Shown here in pieces: positions 42,896 through 51,686 of a stretch of 64,000 nt of DNA. The stretch lies in contig JBCCXD010000001.1 in assembly GCA_039192165.1 (NCBI GenBank), positions 496,001 through 560,000 of the forward strand, given 5' to 3'. The position numbers and the translations under genes are program-made. Source of the DNA: Dinoroseobacter sp039192165. Lineage in GTDB: Bacteria > Pseudomonadota > Alphaproteobacteria > Rhodobacterales > Rhodobacteraceae. The first letter of the stretch is position 1. The number at the start of each line of letters is the position of its first letter. The notes below the pieces were generated by a model. It was not told the DNA's origin. It did no database searches and saw only the letters and a program-made list of their open reading frames with translations.

Positions 42896-44266
42896 CTATT
42901 GCCGGTTGAGGCTCTCCAATACGCGATCCAGTCGGGCACCCTGCGTACTGGTGGCAGGGGCGTCCTTTACAGCGTTGTAATAAAGCGTCGGATCGTAGGT
43001 CGGCACAGGCACCCCAAGGAAATCCACCGTCAGAAGCCCCATCGAGCGCAACAGATCATAAACAGATTGCACCGCCTGAACGTCTGCCGAGACGAGCGTT
43101 GTCCGAGAGTCGAGCAATTCCTGTTCAGCATCCAGAACATCAAGTGTTGTTCGTTCCCCAACACGCTGCTGCTCCTGGACGCCCTCAAAGGCAATCTCGT
43201 TCGCTTCGACCGCTTCCTGAGATGCGTCGATAACCGCGCGCGCAACCTGAACGTTGGCCCATTCGACCCCAACTTCCCGCCGCACGACAATCACGGACTG
43301 GTTCAAAGCGGCCCGTGAACTTTCGGTGCTTGCGAGCGCCTGGCGATACTGAGCACTGAGCGCCCCACCCTGGTAAATCGGACCCTGAAGACCAATCCCG
43401 ATACTGCTGCTGTTGAAGTCGTCCAGATCTTCGCGGAACTCGCGGCTTACGCCAGCCTGGACGCTGACTGTGGGCAAAACAGCTCGTTGCGCAGACGCTG
43501 CGGCCAGCTCAGACGCGCGCACTTGCCGTTGGGCCTCGAGAATCGATGGATGGCCTGCGACCCCGATGGCCGCCGCTTCTTCTACCGAGGCCGGTATTTC
43601 CGGAGGCTGGGGGATACTGGCGATTTCCCCCGGGAATGCACCGGTAACCGCGCGATAGAACTCTCGCGCGGCCGCCAGGTTTCCGAGGGAAAGTGACAAG
43701 TTGGAATTGGCTTCGGCCAGACGCGCTTCGGCCTGTGCCACGTCGGTGCTTGTCCCTTCGCCAACCTCGAAGCGGTCCCGCGCCGCACGCAGCTGTTCCG
43801 AAATCACCAGAACGTTGTTTCGACTCAGATCGACGGTGTCGAGGGCAAGACGCATCTGGAGAAAAGCCTGCACCCCTGATTGCAGGACGTCCTGCTCGAT
43901 CGACCGCAACGCTTCACGGGTCGCCAGCACCAGCTCCTTGGTGGCTTCAATCTCGAGGCGGGTACGCCCATTGTCGAAAATAAGCCAGCTTGCCACGACT
44001 CCAATCTCACCTGAGTCCGAGGTAAAAACGTTGCCGTCCGACCAGGTATAGTTCGCGATGTAGTCGAGCACCGGTCGCAGCCGCGAAACCGCCACGGCGA
44101 CGTCTTCGTCGGCGACACGCAAAAGCGCTCGGTTCTGTTCAAGGAGCTGACTTGTTTTGTAGGCCTCTACAAGCGTATCGGTCAAAGTCTGAGCAGAACT
44201 CTGTGCGGTGCCTGAAACGCACAGAACGACGCCTAGGGCGATCGCTCGAAACTTACTGGACAACAC
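42896..44266 (-). CDS. tolC: TolC-family outer-membrane efflux protein
   Basis: A 456-residue outer-membrane channel protein. A signal peptide (FRAIALGVVLCVSGTAQSSAQ) precedes two outer-membrane-efflux repeats of long coiled-coil helices; Ala/Glu/Arg-rich heptads and the VAQAEARLAEANSNLSLS and TLDVLDAEQELLDSRT segments mark the family. It would be the outer component of type I secretion or RND efflux; no inner-membrane partner is nearby. The GTG at 44266 is preferred because GGAGGT lies 7 bases upstream; the longer frame starts with TTG and adds no family sequence. It follows pcm by 59 bases. Confidence 0.9.
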   Translation of the reverse strand: MLSSKFRAIALGVVLCVSGTAQSSAQTLTDTLVEAYKTSQLLEQNRALLRVADEDVAVAVSRLRPVLDYIANYTWSDGNVFTSDSGEIGVVASWLIFDNGRTRLEIEATKELVLATREALRSIEQDVLQSGVQAFLQMRLALDTVDLSRNNVLVISEQLRAARDRFEVGEGTSTDVAQAEARLAEANSNLSLSLGNLAAAREFYRAVTGAFPGEIASIPQPPEIPASVEEAAAIGVAGHPSILEAQRQVRASELAAASAQRAVLPTVSVQAGVSREFREDLDDFNSSSIGIGLQGPIYQGGALSAQYRQALASTESSRAALNQSVIVVRREVGVEWANVQVARAVIDASQEAVEANEIAFEGVQEQQRVGERTTLDVLDAEQELLDSRTTLVSADVQAVQSVYDLLRSMGLLTVDFLGVPVPTYDPTLYYNAVKDAPATSTQGARLDRVLESLNRQ

Positions 44267-44325
44267 GACTGCTACCTCCGCTAGAGCTGTTGTATGCGCC
44301 AACCTATGCAAACACCATGTGGAGG

Positions 44326-44979
44326 TTAAAGCGAAAACGCTTCAGCTTTCTCAAATCCGGGCAGAATAGGTGCAGCTGCGTTAAATTCGTAACGCCATGA
44401 GACCTGCTCATCAAATTTGTAGCCAATTTCAACGGAGCCCAGACCATTTTTCATGAATAGGCATACCATCCGGCCTCCGTCCTTGAGCTGCGCGGTCAGC
44501 GCTTCTGGCACGGCGCCTACCCCGCCCTCAATAATGATGACGTCATATGGTCCATGCTTTGCGGATCCTTCGCAAAGTGGCCGGGTCAAAACAGCCGCGT
44601 TGTCGACCTCTTCTGCCAGCAACCGGGCCTCGGCCTCTTTGGCCATTGCTTCGTCTTCTTCTACGGCGACCACCGCATCGACGAGACGCGCCAGAACCGC
44701 GCTTGAGTAGCCCAGGCCGCATCCCAGATCGAGAACGAGTTCGTCGCGAGAAAGATCAAGTGCGTCGAGCATCTTGGCAAAGGTTCGCGGCTCTAGCAGG
44801 ACACGGTTGGGGCCCAATGGAATATTCTCGCCAGCATATGCAATTTCCTGCATTTCATCCGGGGTAAAAACCTCCCGCCGGACATGGAGCATGGCCTCGA
44901 TAATGGGAAATTTCGTGACATCGGATGGGCGGACCTGGGTGTCCACCATGAGTGTGCGACGGTTCGCGAAATCGGTCAT
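44326..44979 (-). CDS. pcm: Protein-L-isoaspartate O-methyltransferase family protein
   Basis: A 217-residue SAM-dependent methyltransferase. The SAM-binding glycine motif is VLDLGCGLGYSSAVLARL, followed by the acidic VVAVEEDEAMA and later YDVIIIEGGVGAVPEAL. The N-terminal MVDTQVRPSDVTKFPIIEAM and REVFTP match the PCMT family, which methylates damaged isoaspartyl residues. The canonical GTGSGY motif is replaced by GCGLGY, so substrate could differ. The gene is upstream of tolC, a pairing common in Rhodobacteraceae. Confidence 0.85.
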   Translation of the reverse strand: MTDFANRRTLMVDTQVRPSDVTKFPIIEAMLHVRREVFTPDEMQEIAYAGENIPLGPNRVLLEPRTFAKMLDALDLSRDELVLDLGCGLGYSSAVLARLVDAVVAVEEDEAMAKEAEARLLAEEVDNAAVLTRPLCEGSAKHGPYDVIIIEGGVGAVPEALTAQLKDGGRMVCLFMKNGLGSVEIGYKFDEQVSWRYEFNAAAPILPGFEKAEAFSL

Positions 44980-45245
44980 TGGACGCTCTTATCACATCTG
45001 GTCGGCTTCCGGATGCCACAAAGGCCCAACGCGGGCAATGCCGCTTGTAAAAACACTTCGAACTGGTGGGTTCACATCCGCATGAGTGAAGCTGATGCCG
45101 CGCCGTGCTCTTTGGCTTTCTGGCGCGCTCGCCTGACAGCACAGGACCACCTTGTTGGCAGGTTGCCTGAACAGTCGCCCCCCGGAGTGTCGGCCGGGCT
45201 CGGGCCCTTTCTACACCAACCGCGAGAGGGCGCTTTCCCTGACGT
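44980..45245. other. Spacer between ade and pcm
   Basis: A 266-base spacer. I see no gene and no tRNA fold. A small GCCC/GGGC hairpin lies near the pcm side. Conserved RNA genes (SRP RNA, tmRNA, RNase P) were looked for by their core motifs and are not present. Confidence 0.5.
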
Positions 45246-46940
45246 TCAGGCGATGATCTCGAACCGTGTCACATCCACCATCCCGCGGTCCGTAATCTTG
45301 AGCGCGGGAATAACCGGCAACGCAAGAAAGGCAAGTTGCAAAAACGGTTCCGCCAAAGTGACACCGAGCGACCGCGCCGCGTCGCGAAGGGCGATCAGGT
45401 CATCGCGTACCTGTTCGAAGGGCGCATCACTCATCAGACCAGCGATTGGCAAAGGAAGTTCGGCGAGCACTTTCCCGTCGCGCGCTACAACAAAACCTCC
45501 CTCGATCTCTGAAAGGCGATTTGCAGCGCGTGCCATATCTGCGTAATCGGTGCCAACACAGGCGATATTGTGATGGTCATGGCAGACAGTGGAGGCGATT
45601 GCGCCCGCCGTGAGGTTGAACCCACGCACAAATCCGGTGGCGACGTTTCCATTCTTGCCGTGGCGCTCGACCACCGCGATGCGGATCAAATCGCGCGAGG
45701 CATCCGGGCGCTTATCGCCATCGGTGATCGGAATGTCTTCGTGCAAATGATCCGTGAGAATTTGCCCTTCGCGAATACCGATTACATCGGTCTGAACCCG
45801 GTTGGCCCGGGTTCGGAAACTCTCAGGCCTTAAGTCGGGCGCCTGAACTGAGCGCCGGCCGACGGGCTGAATTAGTCGGCGCGAAGCAAACGCGGCCTCG
45901 TCCACGACCCGACCCCCGGCAATCACAAGCTGCGGGTCGCAGGCCTCCAGCGTGCGGATGGCCACGATATCGGCGCGCTTCCCCGGGGCGATCATGCCCC
46001 TGTCTTTTAGACCAAAAGCCTCAGCTGCCGAGAGTGTCGCCGCCCGATAGGCCGCGAGCGGCTCGGTACCGAGCGCGATCAGCGTGCGGATCATGTAATC
46101 GAGATGCCCCTCCTCCGCGATGTCCAGCGGGTTTCGGTCATCAGTGCACAGACAGATATAGGGCGCGGTGCGCTCGTCCAGCAAAGGCTGAAGCGCATGC
46201 AAATCCTTGGACACTGACCCCTCGCGGATCAGAACCCGCATTCCTTTGCGGAGTTTCTCCAAAGCTTCGTCGGGAGAGGTCGCCTCATGCTCGGTGCGTA
46301 TACCAGCCGCGATATATGCGTTCAGGTCCTTGCCCGATAACAAGGGGCAATGCCCGTCAATATGCCCTTCGGCAAAAAGAGTAAGCTTGTCGATCGCGGC
46401 CGGGTCACGATGGACGACACCCGGGTAATTCATGAACTCAGCCAGCCCGATACCGGAAGGATGCCCCATGAGCGGGGCGATATCCGCAGCATCAAGCTGA
46501 GCACCCGCGGTTTCCATATGAGTCGACGGTACACAAGACGGAATCTGCACCCGGATATCCATGAGCGTCTCACGGCTTGCTGCCTGGAAATACCATACGC
46601 CCTCTGCCCCGATGACATTGGCAATCTCGTGCGGGTCGCAAATAGATGTTGTTACCCCTTTGGGCGTGACGCAGCGATCAAACTCAAACGGCGTAACGAG
46701 AGAGCTTTCGATATGCAGATGAGTATCGATGAACCCCGGCACGAGGATAAGACCGGAAACATCCAGGACGCGCGCACCTTCATAGGTCTCTAACGTTCCG
46801 ACAATTCGATCACCTGCGATTGCCACGTCGCCTTCCAAAAGTGCGCCCGTCATAAGATCCAGCAACACTCCGCCCCGCAGCACAAGGTCTGCAGGCTGAT
46901 CGCCCTTGCCGACTGCGATACGCGTTTTTAAATCGCTCAT
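45246..46940 (-). CDS. ade: Adenine deaminase
   Basis: A 564-residue amidohydrolase that converts adenine to hypoxanthine and ammonia. Metal ligands are in PGFIDTHLHIESS, in the GHIDGHCP motif and in CLCTDDRNP. The family-specific second half contains TVCHDHHNIACVG and SEIEGGFVV. Length matches. It would feed purine salvage and supply nitrogen. It lies on the minus strand, 24 bases after the ExoD gene, so the two are likely co-transcribed. Confidence 0.95.
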   Translation of the reverse strand: MSDLKTRIAVGKGDQPADLVLRGGVLLDLMTGALLEGDVAIAGDRIVGTLETYEGARVLDVSGLILVPGFIDTHLHIESSLVTPFEFDRCVTPKGVTTSICDPHEIANVIGAEGVWYFQAASRETLMDIRVQIPSCVPSTHMETAGAQLDAADIAPLMGHPSGIGLAEFMNYPGVVHRDPAAIDKLTLFAEGHIDGHCPLLSGKDLNAYIAAGIRTEHEATSPDEALEKLRKGMRVLIREGSVSKDLHALQPLLDERTAPYICLCTDDRNPLDIAEEGHLDYMIRTLIALGTEPLAAYRAATLSAAEAFGLKDRGMIAPGKRADIVAIRTLEACDPQLVIAGGRVVDEAAFASRRLIQPVGRRSVQAPDLRPESFRTRANRVQTDVIGIREGQILTDHLHEDIPITDGDKRPDASRDLIRIAVVERHGKNGNVATGFVRGFNLTAGAIASTVCHDHHNIACVGTDYADMARAANRLSEIEGGFVVARDGKVLAELPLPIAGLMSDAPFEQVRDDLIALRDAARSLGVTLAEPFLQLAFLALPVIPALKITDRGMVDVTRFEIIA

Positions 46941-46964
46941 GGCGCCCTCCGACGGTGGTCCGGT

Positions 46965-47582
46965 TCAGAGGATGACAAGCTTGGTGAAAAGCGCAATGGC
47001 GCTGACAAAAGGAACCATCGCAACCAGCACCCAAAGCCCGTCTCGCGTAAGCATCGCCAGCGACAGCAAAAGAACTGTCATGCCCAGAAAGGACGAGGTG
47101 AAAGGCAACAATTCAAGAAAAGGCATGGCCCCACCTGCAAAGGCGCAGATGATTGGAAGTAGGAACCAGAAGGGGGGATAGAAAAGAATACCCAGTCTGC
47201 GATGCGCGTGTCGGTCCAGCCATCCGGCAAACGGTCTGATCCGGGTGAGGCCCGCCTCAAGCCGCGCGCCGGAGATATAACGCTTCTTCAACCAGCCGGG
47301 CAGCCAGACATAGTGCCGTCCGACCAGCAGCTGTACCGCGATAAGAAAAATCGTGATGCCGCAGATACTCGAAAAAAGCGGGATGCCGCTCAGCGGCGAG
47401 ACCACAAGCGCCGCCGGAAGCATCATCAGCGGCAGGAACCCTGCCCGCCCGAATGCTTCGGCGAGATGTTTCACGCTGACCTCGTCCCGTCCAGCTTCGA
47501 GCATGGCGCGATCAAGCACCGCCGTCATGGACGACAAAGCCGGTTCTTCGGTGTCGGTCACCGGTGAAAGATCTGCCACCAT
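46965..47582 (-). CDS. ExoD-family membrane protein
   Basis: A 205-residue protein with four to five membrane helices in its C-terminal half and a soluble N-terminus. Conserved stretches VSVKHLAEAFGRAGFLPLMML, SPLSGIPLFSSICG, LPGWLKKRYIS and RLGILFYPPFW match ExoD, first described in rhizobial exopolysaccharide synthesis. Its biochemical role is unknown. It is upstream of ade on the same strand. Confidence 0.88.
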   Translation of the reverse strand: MVADLSPVTDTEEPALSSMTAVLDRAMLEAGRDEVSVKHLAEAFGRAGFLPLMMLPAALVVSPLSGIPLFSSICGITIFLIAVQLLVGRHYVWLPGWLKKRYISGARLEAGLTRIRPFAGWLDRHAHRRLGILFYPPFWFLLPIICAFAGGAMPFLELLPFTSSFLGMTVLLLSLAMLTRDGLWVLVAMVPFVSAIALFTKLVIL

Positions 47583-47659
47583 ACCCTCCGTCAGGCAGCT
47601 GCTTACACTCTTTTAAAAATTGGGCTTTTTGATGGATCAATCAAGTCTGCACGGCTGAT

Positions 47660-48931
47660 TCAGCCAGTTTCCGCCACTGGCTGCACCCGCAATCGCCCCG
47701 CAGCGAGCCAGCTCAGACCGGCCATTGCGGCAGCGGTCGCAAGGCACAAAGGCAGACCACCTATCTGAAAACTCAAACCCGACAAAAGCGTTCCGATAAG
47801 ACGCCCCGCCGCGTTGGACATATAGTAAAATCCGACATCCATTGTGACACGCTCGGATTTCGTGAAGGTCAGGATGAGGTAAGAGTGCAAGGACGAATTG
47901 ATCGCGAAAACTGCGCCGAAAATCAGCAGACCAAGCACCAGGGTCACCGTAAGCCAAGACGCATGTGCGCCACCGAAAAGCGCCGCCAGGGCAAGCGCTG
48001 CAATAACGAGTGTCAATCCTCCAACCCACGTCTGGGCAAGCCCGGTTATCTCGGCATCTGACTTGCGCTTTGCGCGCAGAAGCTGCGGTGCAAATCCCTG
48101 CACCGCCCCATAGAGGATGATCCAAACCGCCATAAAGGTTCCGATTTGAAAGAACGCGGCGCGATTGCCCTCAACCGTCCCATCTGACAGCACCGAGTAG
48201 AAGTAGATCGGGATGCCAACCACGAACCAGACATCGCGCGCCGCGAAGAGAAACATCCGGGCCGCCGACAACCAATTCACACGCGGGTCCTTCGAAAAAA
48301 CATCTTTGAACTTTGCGCCCTTACGCCCGCGCGGCAGGCCTGCTGGCATGAACAGCACCGCGGCGATTAGGACCGCGCTCAAGACAACCGCCATGAAGAT
48401 GACCGACGTCTCAAATCCGACCAGCCCCAGCATCGCAGCACCCACGAGAAAGCCCGCCCCCTTTACCGCGTTCTTTGAGCCGGTGAGCGCCGCCACCCAG
48501 CGGAACAGCGCGCCGTCGCCCTCCGGTGCCAGAAGTTTGACCGCAGATTTCGAGCTCATCTTCGCAAGGTCCTTTGCCACACCGGATGCGCCCTGCACGG
48601 CCATGACAAAGACCACAGAGGCGGCCAAAGACCACCCGGGATCAAGCTGCGCCAGTGCAATCAATGCTGCGATCTGGATGGCAAGACCTGCATACAGCGT
48701 CGCGGTCAGACCGAAGCGCGCCGCGATCCAGCCGGCGGCCAGGTTGGTGACCATGCCCATTATTTCATAGAGCACGAACAGATAGGCCAGCTGTATCGGA
48801 CTGAAACCCAGCGTGTGGAAATGCAGCAGCACCAACATGCGCAACGCGCCATCGGTGAGCATGAAAGCCCAATAGGCTGCTGTAACTGCAATGTATGCAG
48901 GCAGGCCATTCTTTGGGTCTGCCGCCGTCAT
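47660..48931 (-). CDS. arsJ: Organoarsenical efflux MFS transporter ArsJ
   Basis: A 423-residue major-facilitator transporter with about twelve membrane helices. It starts PAYIAVTAAYWAFMLTDGALRM, and contains GVAKDLAKMSSKSAVKLL and LMGYIQ-like loops typical of the ArsJ branch. ArsJ exports 1-arseno-3-phosphoglycerate, made when GAPDH uses arsenate in place of phosphate. The ATG at 48931 overlaps the GAPDH stop by four bases (ATGA), which fits their known pairing. The longer frame adds a Cys-rich leader that belongs to the GAPDH C-terminus. Confidence 0.92.
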   Translation of the reverse strand: MTAADPKNGLPAYIAVTAAYWAFMLTDGALRMLVLLHFHTLGFSPIQLAYLFVLYEIMGMVTNLAAGWIAARFGLTATLYAGLAIQIAALIALAQLDPGWSLAASVVFVMAVQGASGVAKDLAKMSSKSAVKLLAPEGDGALFRWVAALTGSKNAVKGAGFLVGAAMLGLVGFETSVIFMAVVLSAVLIAAVLFMPAGLPRGRKGAKFKDVFSKDPRVNWLSAARMFLFAARDVWFVVGIPIYFYSVLSDGTVEGNRAAFFQIGTFMAVWIILYGAVQGFAPQLLRAKRKSDAEITGLAQTWVGGLTLVIAALALAALFGGAHASWLTVTLVLGLLIFGAVFAINSSLHSYLILTFTKSERVTMDVGFYYMSNAAGRLIGTLLSGLSFQIGGLPLCLATAAAMAGLSWLAAGRLRVQPVAETG

Positions 48932-49941
48932 AGGGAGTTCACAACCATGCGGGTGACATCCGCAAGACGCCACGCATAACCCCACTCGTTGTCATACCAC
49001 GCATAGACCTTCACTTGCGTGCCGTTCACCACCATCGTCGACAACGCGTCGATGATGCAGGATCGGGGATCGTTGAGATAATCACAGGAGACCAGCGGAC
49101 GCTCTTCGTAGCCAAGAACCCCGGCAAGCGGACCTTCGGAGGCAGCTTTAAAAAGCGCATTAACTTCGTCGGCGCTGGTCGCCCGCTCCACCTCAAAAAC
49201 GCAGTCTGTCAGCGAAGCATTGAGCAGCGGAACGCGCACAGCATGGCCGTTCAGACGGCCCTTCAACTCCGGATAGATCAGCGTGATCGCCGTTGCTGAG
49301 CCTGTTGTTGTGGGGATCAGCGAATTTAAAGCTGACCGCGCACGCCGCATGTCTTTGGCAGGGCGATCTACGATGGTCTGCGTGTTTGTTACATCATGAA
49401 TTGTTGTAATTGACCCATGCTTAATGCCGATATTTTCATGAATAACCTTTACGACCGGCGCGAGGCAGTTGGTTGTGCAGCTTGCTGCAGTGATGATCCT
49501 GTGCTCCGCCGGAATGTAGTCGCCTTCATTGACGCCGAAAACGATATTCACTGCATTGCCGTCTTTGACCGGCGCGGAAACCACGACCTTTCGAACACCG
49601 GCCGCGAAATACGGAGCAATCTTCTCGTCGGTCTTGAAGACACCGGTGCAATCGACGACAAGATCGACCCCCAATTCTGCCAAAGGCAGGGCCGAAAGCT
49701 CGGCTTCTTGTGTCAGGCGCATGTCTCGACCATTCACACTGAGACTGTCCGTGTTGTGGCCAATCTCGGCCGCCCACTTGCCGTGAACTGTGTCGAATTC
49801 GAGCAGCAAGGCGTGCTGTTGCGGTGTTCCAACCGGATCGTTCAGGAGCACAATCTCGGCGTCGAGGCCTTCGTCGAAGAATGCCCGCAGCAGGAGTTTT
49901 CCGATCCGACCTAGGCCATTCACTGCGATTTTTTTGGTCAT
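48928..49941 (-). CDS. ArsJ-associated glyceraldehyde-3-phosphate dehydrogenase
   Basis: A 337-residue GAPDH. The NAD-binding start is AVNGLGRIGKLLLRAF. The catalytic Cys is in TAASCTTNCLAPV, and the Cys-activating His lies further on in the NGHAVRVPLLNASL region. In ars clusters this enzyme forms 1-arseno-3-phosphoglycerate from glyceraldehyde-3-phosphate and arsenate for export by ArsJ. Placement between arsRC and arsJ, with a 12-base gap on one side and a 4-base overlap on the other, supports the arsenic role over central glycolysis. Confidence 0.93.
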   Translation of the reverse strand: MTKKIAVNGLGRIGKLLLRAFFDEGLDAEIVLLNDPVGTPQQHALLLEFDTVHGKWAAEIGHNTDSLSVNGRDMRLTQEAELSALPLAELGVDLVVDCTGVFKTDEKIAPYFAAGVRKVVVSAPVKDGNAVNIVFGVNEGDYIPAEHRIITAASCTTNCLAPVVKVIHENIGIKHGSITTIHDVTNTQTIVDRPAKDMRRARSALNSLIPTTTGSATAITLIYPELKGRLNGHAVRVPLLNASLTDCVFEVERATSADEVNALFKAASEGPLAGVLGYEERPLVSCDYLNDPRSCIIDALSTMVVNGTQVKVYAWYDNEWGYAWRLADVTRMVVNSL

Positions 49942-49953
49942 TTCTAGCCCCTG

Positions 49954-50805
49954 CTATGTATCAAGCGAAGCAGCGGATTGTCGCGCCAGATCATCCAGTC
50001 TGGCTTGCGTTGTCTGTCGGTCAAGCGCATCCAGCGGCAGAGCCACAAAGGCCTGAATACGCGCACGCAGCTGTCGGTAGGTTTCGGCAAAGGCTAGCGC
50101 CTTTTCGCCATCAGTGCCGACGACTTTCACCGGATCGCGCTGCCCCCAATGGGCGGTTAAAGGCTGCCCTGGCCACGGCGGGCATTCTTCATTCGCGGCA
50201 AGATCACAAACAGTGAAAACGAAGTCCATCTCAGGGCTTTCGTCCTGCTGGTACTCGGAAATCGTCTTGGCGCGCAGACTGTTTGTGTCATGGCCTTGCC
50301 GGGAAAGCACATCGACCGCAAACGGGTTGAGCTCCGAGAATGGGCGGACGCCGGCAGAGTATGCCGAAAACCGATCTCCGCCGAGATCCCGTAAAAGCGC
50401 TTCGGCAAAAATGGACCGCGCTGAATTTCCAACGCAAATAAAAAGGACACTGTATGGCTTCGGCATGGGTGTATTCCTTCCATTGGACTGCGACACGCCG
50501 CAGATCGGCGCGAAAGAAGACCGACCCCGGCAACAATCTGCTGCGAGATATCCGACAAGGTCATCTATCGCCGCCACCTCTGCGCGGTAGTTGATTGTCC
50601 GCCCCTCACGTACTGCGCTGACCAGTCCAGCGCTCTGCAGCGAAGACAAGTACACCGAGAGTGTATTCAATTTGAGATCAAGGGTTTGCGCGATCGTTGT
50701 CGGGCGAAGGCTGTCGGGCAAATGCCGGATCAGCAAGCGCAGAACAGACAAACGCCCGGGATGACTCAACGCAAGAAATCGGGAGGTCGCATCATTTAAT
50801 TCCAT
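49954..50805 (-). CDS. ArsR-ArsC fusion: arsenic-responsive repressor and arsenate reductase
   Basis: A 283-residue fusion. Residues 1-102 are an ArsR/SmtB winged helix (DNA-recognition helix near KLNTLSVYLSSLQSAGLV) with Cys91, Cys92 and Cys102 (ADCCRGRSSFAPIC) as a possible As(III) site. Residues 118-270 are a low-molecular-weight phosphatase-fold domain with the P-loop VLFICVGNSARS and the DPVKV motif, the thioredoxin-type ArsC layout. One protein could thus sense As(III) and reduce arsenate. It is the first gene of the operon with GAPDH and arsJ. The start has a purine-rich upstream region; the AT-rich sequence at 50806-50830 may hold the operator. Confidence 0.9.
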   Translation of the reverse strand: MELNDATSRFLALSHPGRLSVLRLLIRHLPDSLRPTTIAQTLDLKLNTLSVYLSSLQSAGLVSAVREGRTINYRAEVAAIDDLVGYLAADCCRGRSSFAPICGVSQSNGRNTPMPKPYSVLFICVGNSARSIFAEALLRDLGGDRFSAYSAGVRPFSELNPFAVDVLSRQGHDTNSLRAKTISEYQQDESPEMDFVFTVCDLAANEECPPWPGQPLTAHWGQRDPVKVVGTDGEKALAFAETYRQLRARIQAFVALPLDALDRQTTQARLDDLARQSAASLDT

Positions 50806-50927
50806 ATTTCATGAATAAATGAATAATGGAGTTTGGCAATCCCGAAAGGGCGCCTGTTATCTGAATTTTGAAAAGAGCTCCTTGGATGCTACTCTGACAT
50901 TGCGCAGCTCTAACCAGACGAAGGCCA

Positions 50928-51686
50928 ATGAAGTATGGACGCTACTCAGTCTGTATAACACCGAACCCGGACAGCGATCTTGCGCGTCTGGGCCGTCATT
51001 GGCTTGGCTGGGACATGGATCAGGGTAAGGAGCGGCCCCTTCTCAAGATCGAGGAACTCGAGACCTCGGTTCTAAGCCTGAGCGGCCGTCTACGGCGATT
51101 TGGGTTTCACGCGCCGTTAACCAGCGCGTTCCGCCTCGCCGGAGGACATAGCCCTCTCAGCCTTCACCATACTGCGCAGGCCCTTTCGGCACATCTAGAT
51201 GCGTTGGAGTTTCCAGGACTTCATCTGTGTGCAGATAACGGGCATCTTTCGCTCAAGCCAATTGGCGATACGCTTGAATTGTTTCGAATGGGCCATGTGG
51301 TCGACCGCGTCTTTGCCGAATTCCGCGATCCGGCGGCAAAGGACGATGGTCGCGCGTTAAGACGGAGATCTGAGCTCACAACACAACAGATGCAGGCTGT
51401 AATCGACCCTCGCCCCCCCATGCGCACACCGGACACACCTGTCGAGTTTGCATTGTCCAGCCCGCTCCCAAAGTCAGAAGTAGAAGATATAAGGCGCAGG
51501 TTGTTGCCCGTCCTCACACCTCATTTGCCCAAGCCCTACAGGGTTCAGTCTTTGACCCTGTGCGGAGAAGATGCCGCCGGGTGGTTTCATGTAATCCACC
51601 GGTATCCTTTGGTCGGAGCCGTCCGCGCCAGAAGAGCGCAACAGCCCGTGCTCGGGACAGCAAGTCCGCACGTGCCGCTGTGGTAA
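50928..51686 (+). CDS. DUF1045 (phosphonate-associated 2H phosphoesterase-like) protein, divergent
   Basis: A 252-residue DUF1045 protein. The start (KYGRYSVCITPNPDSDLARLGRHWLGWD) and LRRFGFHAPLTSAFRLAGG follow the family known from phosphonate operons, where the equivalent segment reads RYGFHATLKPPF. The first HxT/S phosphoesterase motif is changed to HAP, and the second region reads WFHVIHRYPL, so catalysis by the usual 2H mechanism is doubtful. No phn gene is nearby. It diverges from the arsenic operon. Function is unknown. Confidence 0.75.
   Translation: MKYGRYSVCITPNPDSDLARLGRHWLGWDMDQGKERPLLKIEELETSVLSLSGRLRRFGFHAPLTSAFRLAGGHSPLSLHHTAQALSAHLDALEFPGLHLCADNGHLSLKPIGDTLELFRMGHVVDRVFAEFRDPAAKDDGRALRRRSELTTQQMQAVIDPRPPMRTPDTPVEFALSSPLPKSEVEDIRRRLLPVLTPHLPKPYRVQSLTLCGEDAAGWFHVIHRYPLVGAVRARRAQQPVLGTASPHVPLW

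Noticed and set aside
44980..45245. Structural RNA gene (SRP RNA, 6S, tmRNA) in the ade-pcm spacer
   Set aside because: None of the conserved cores of these RNAs is present; only a small hairpin is seen.
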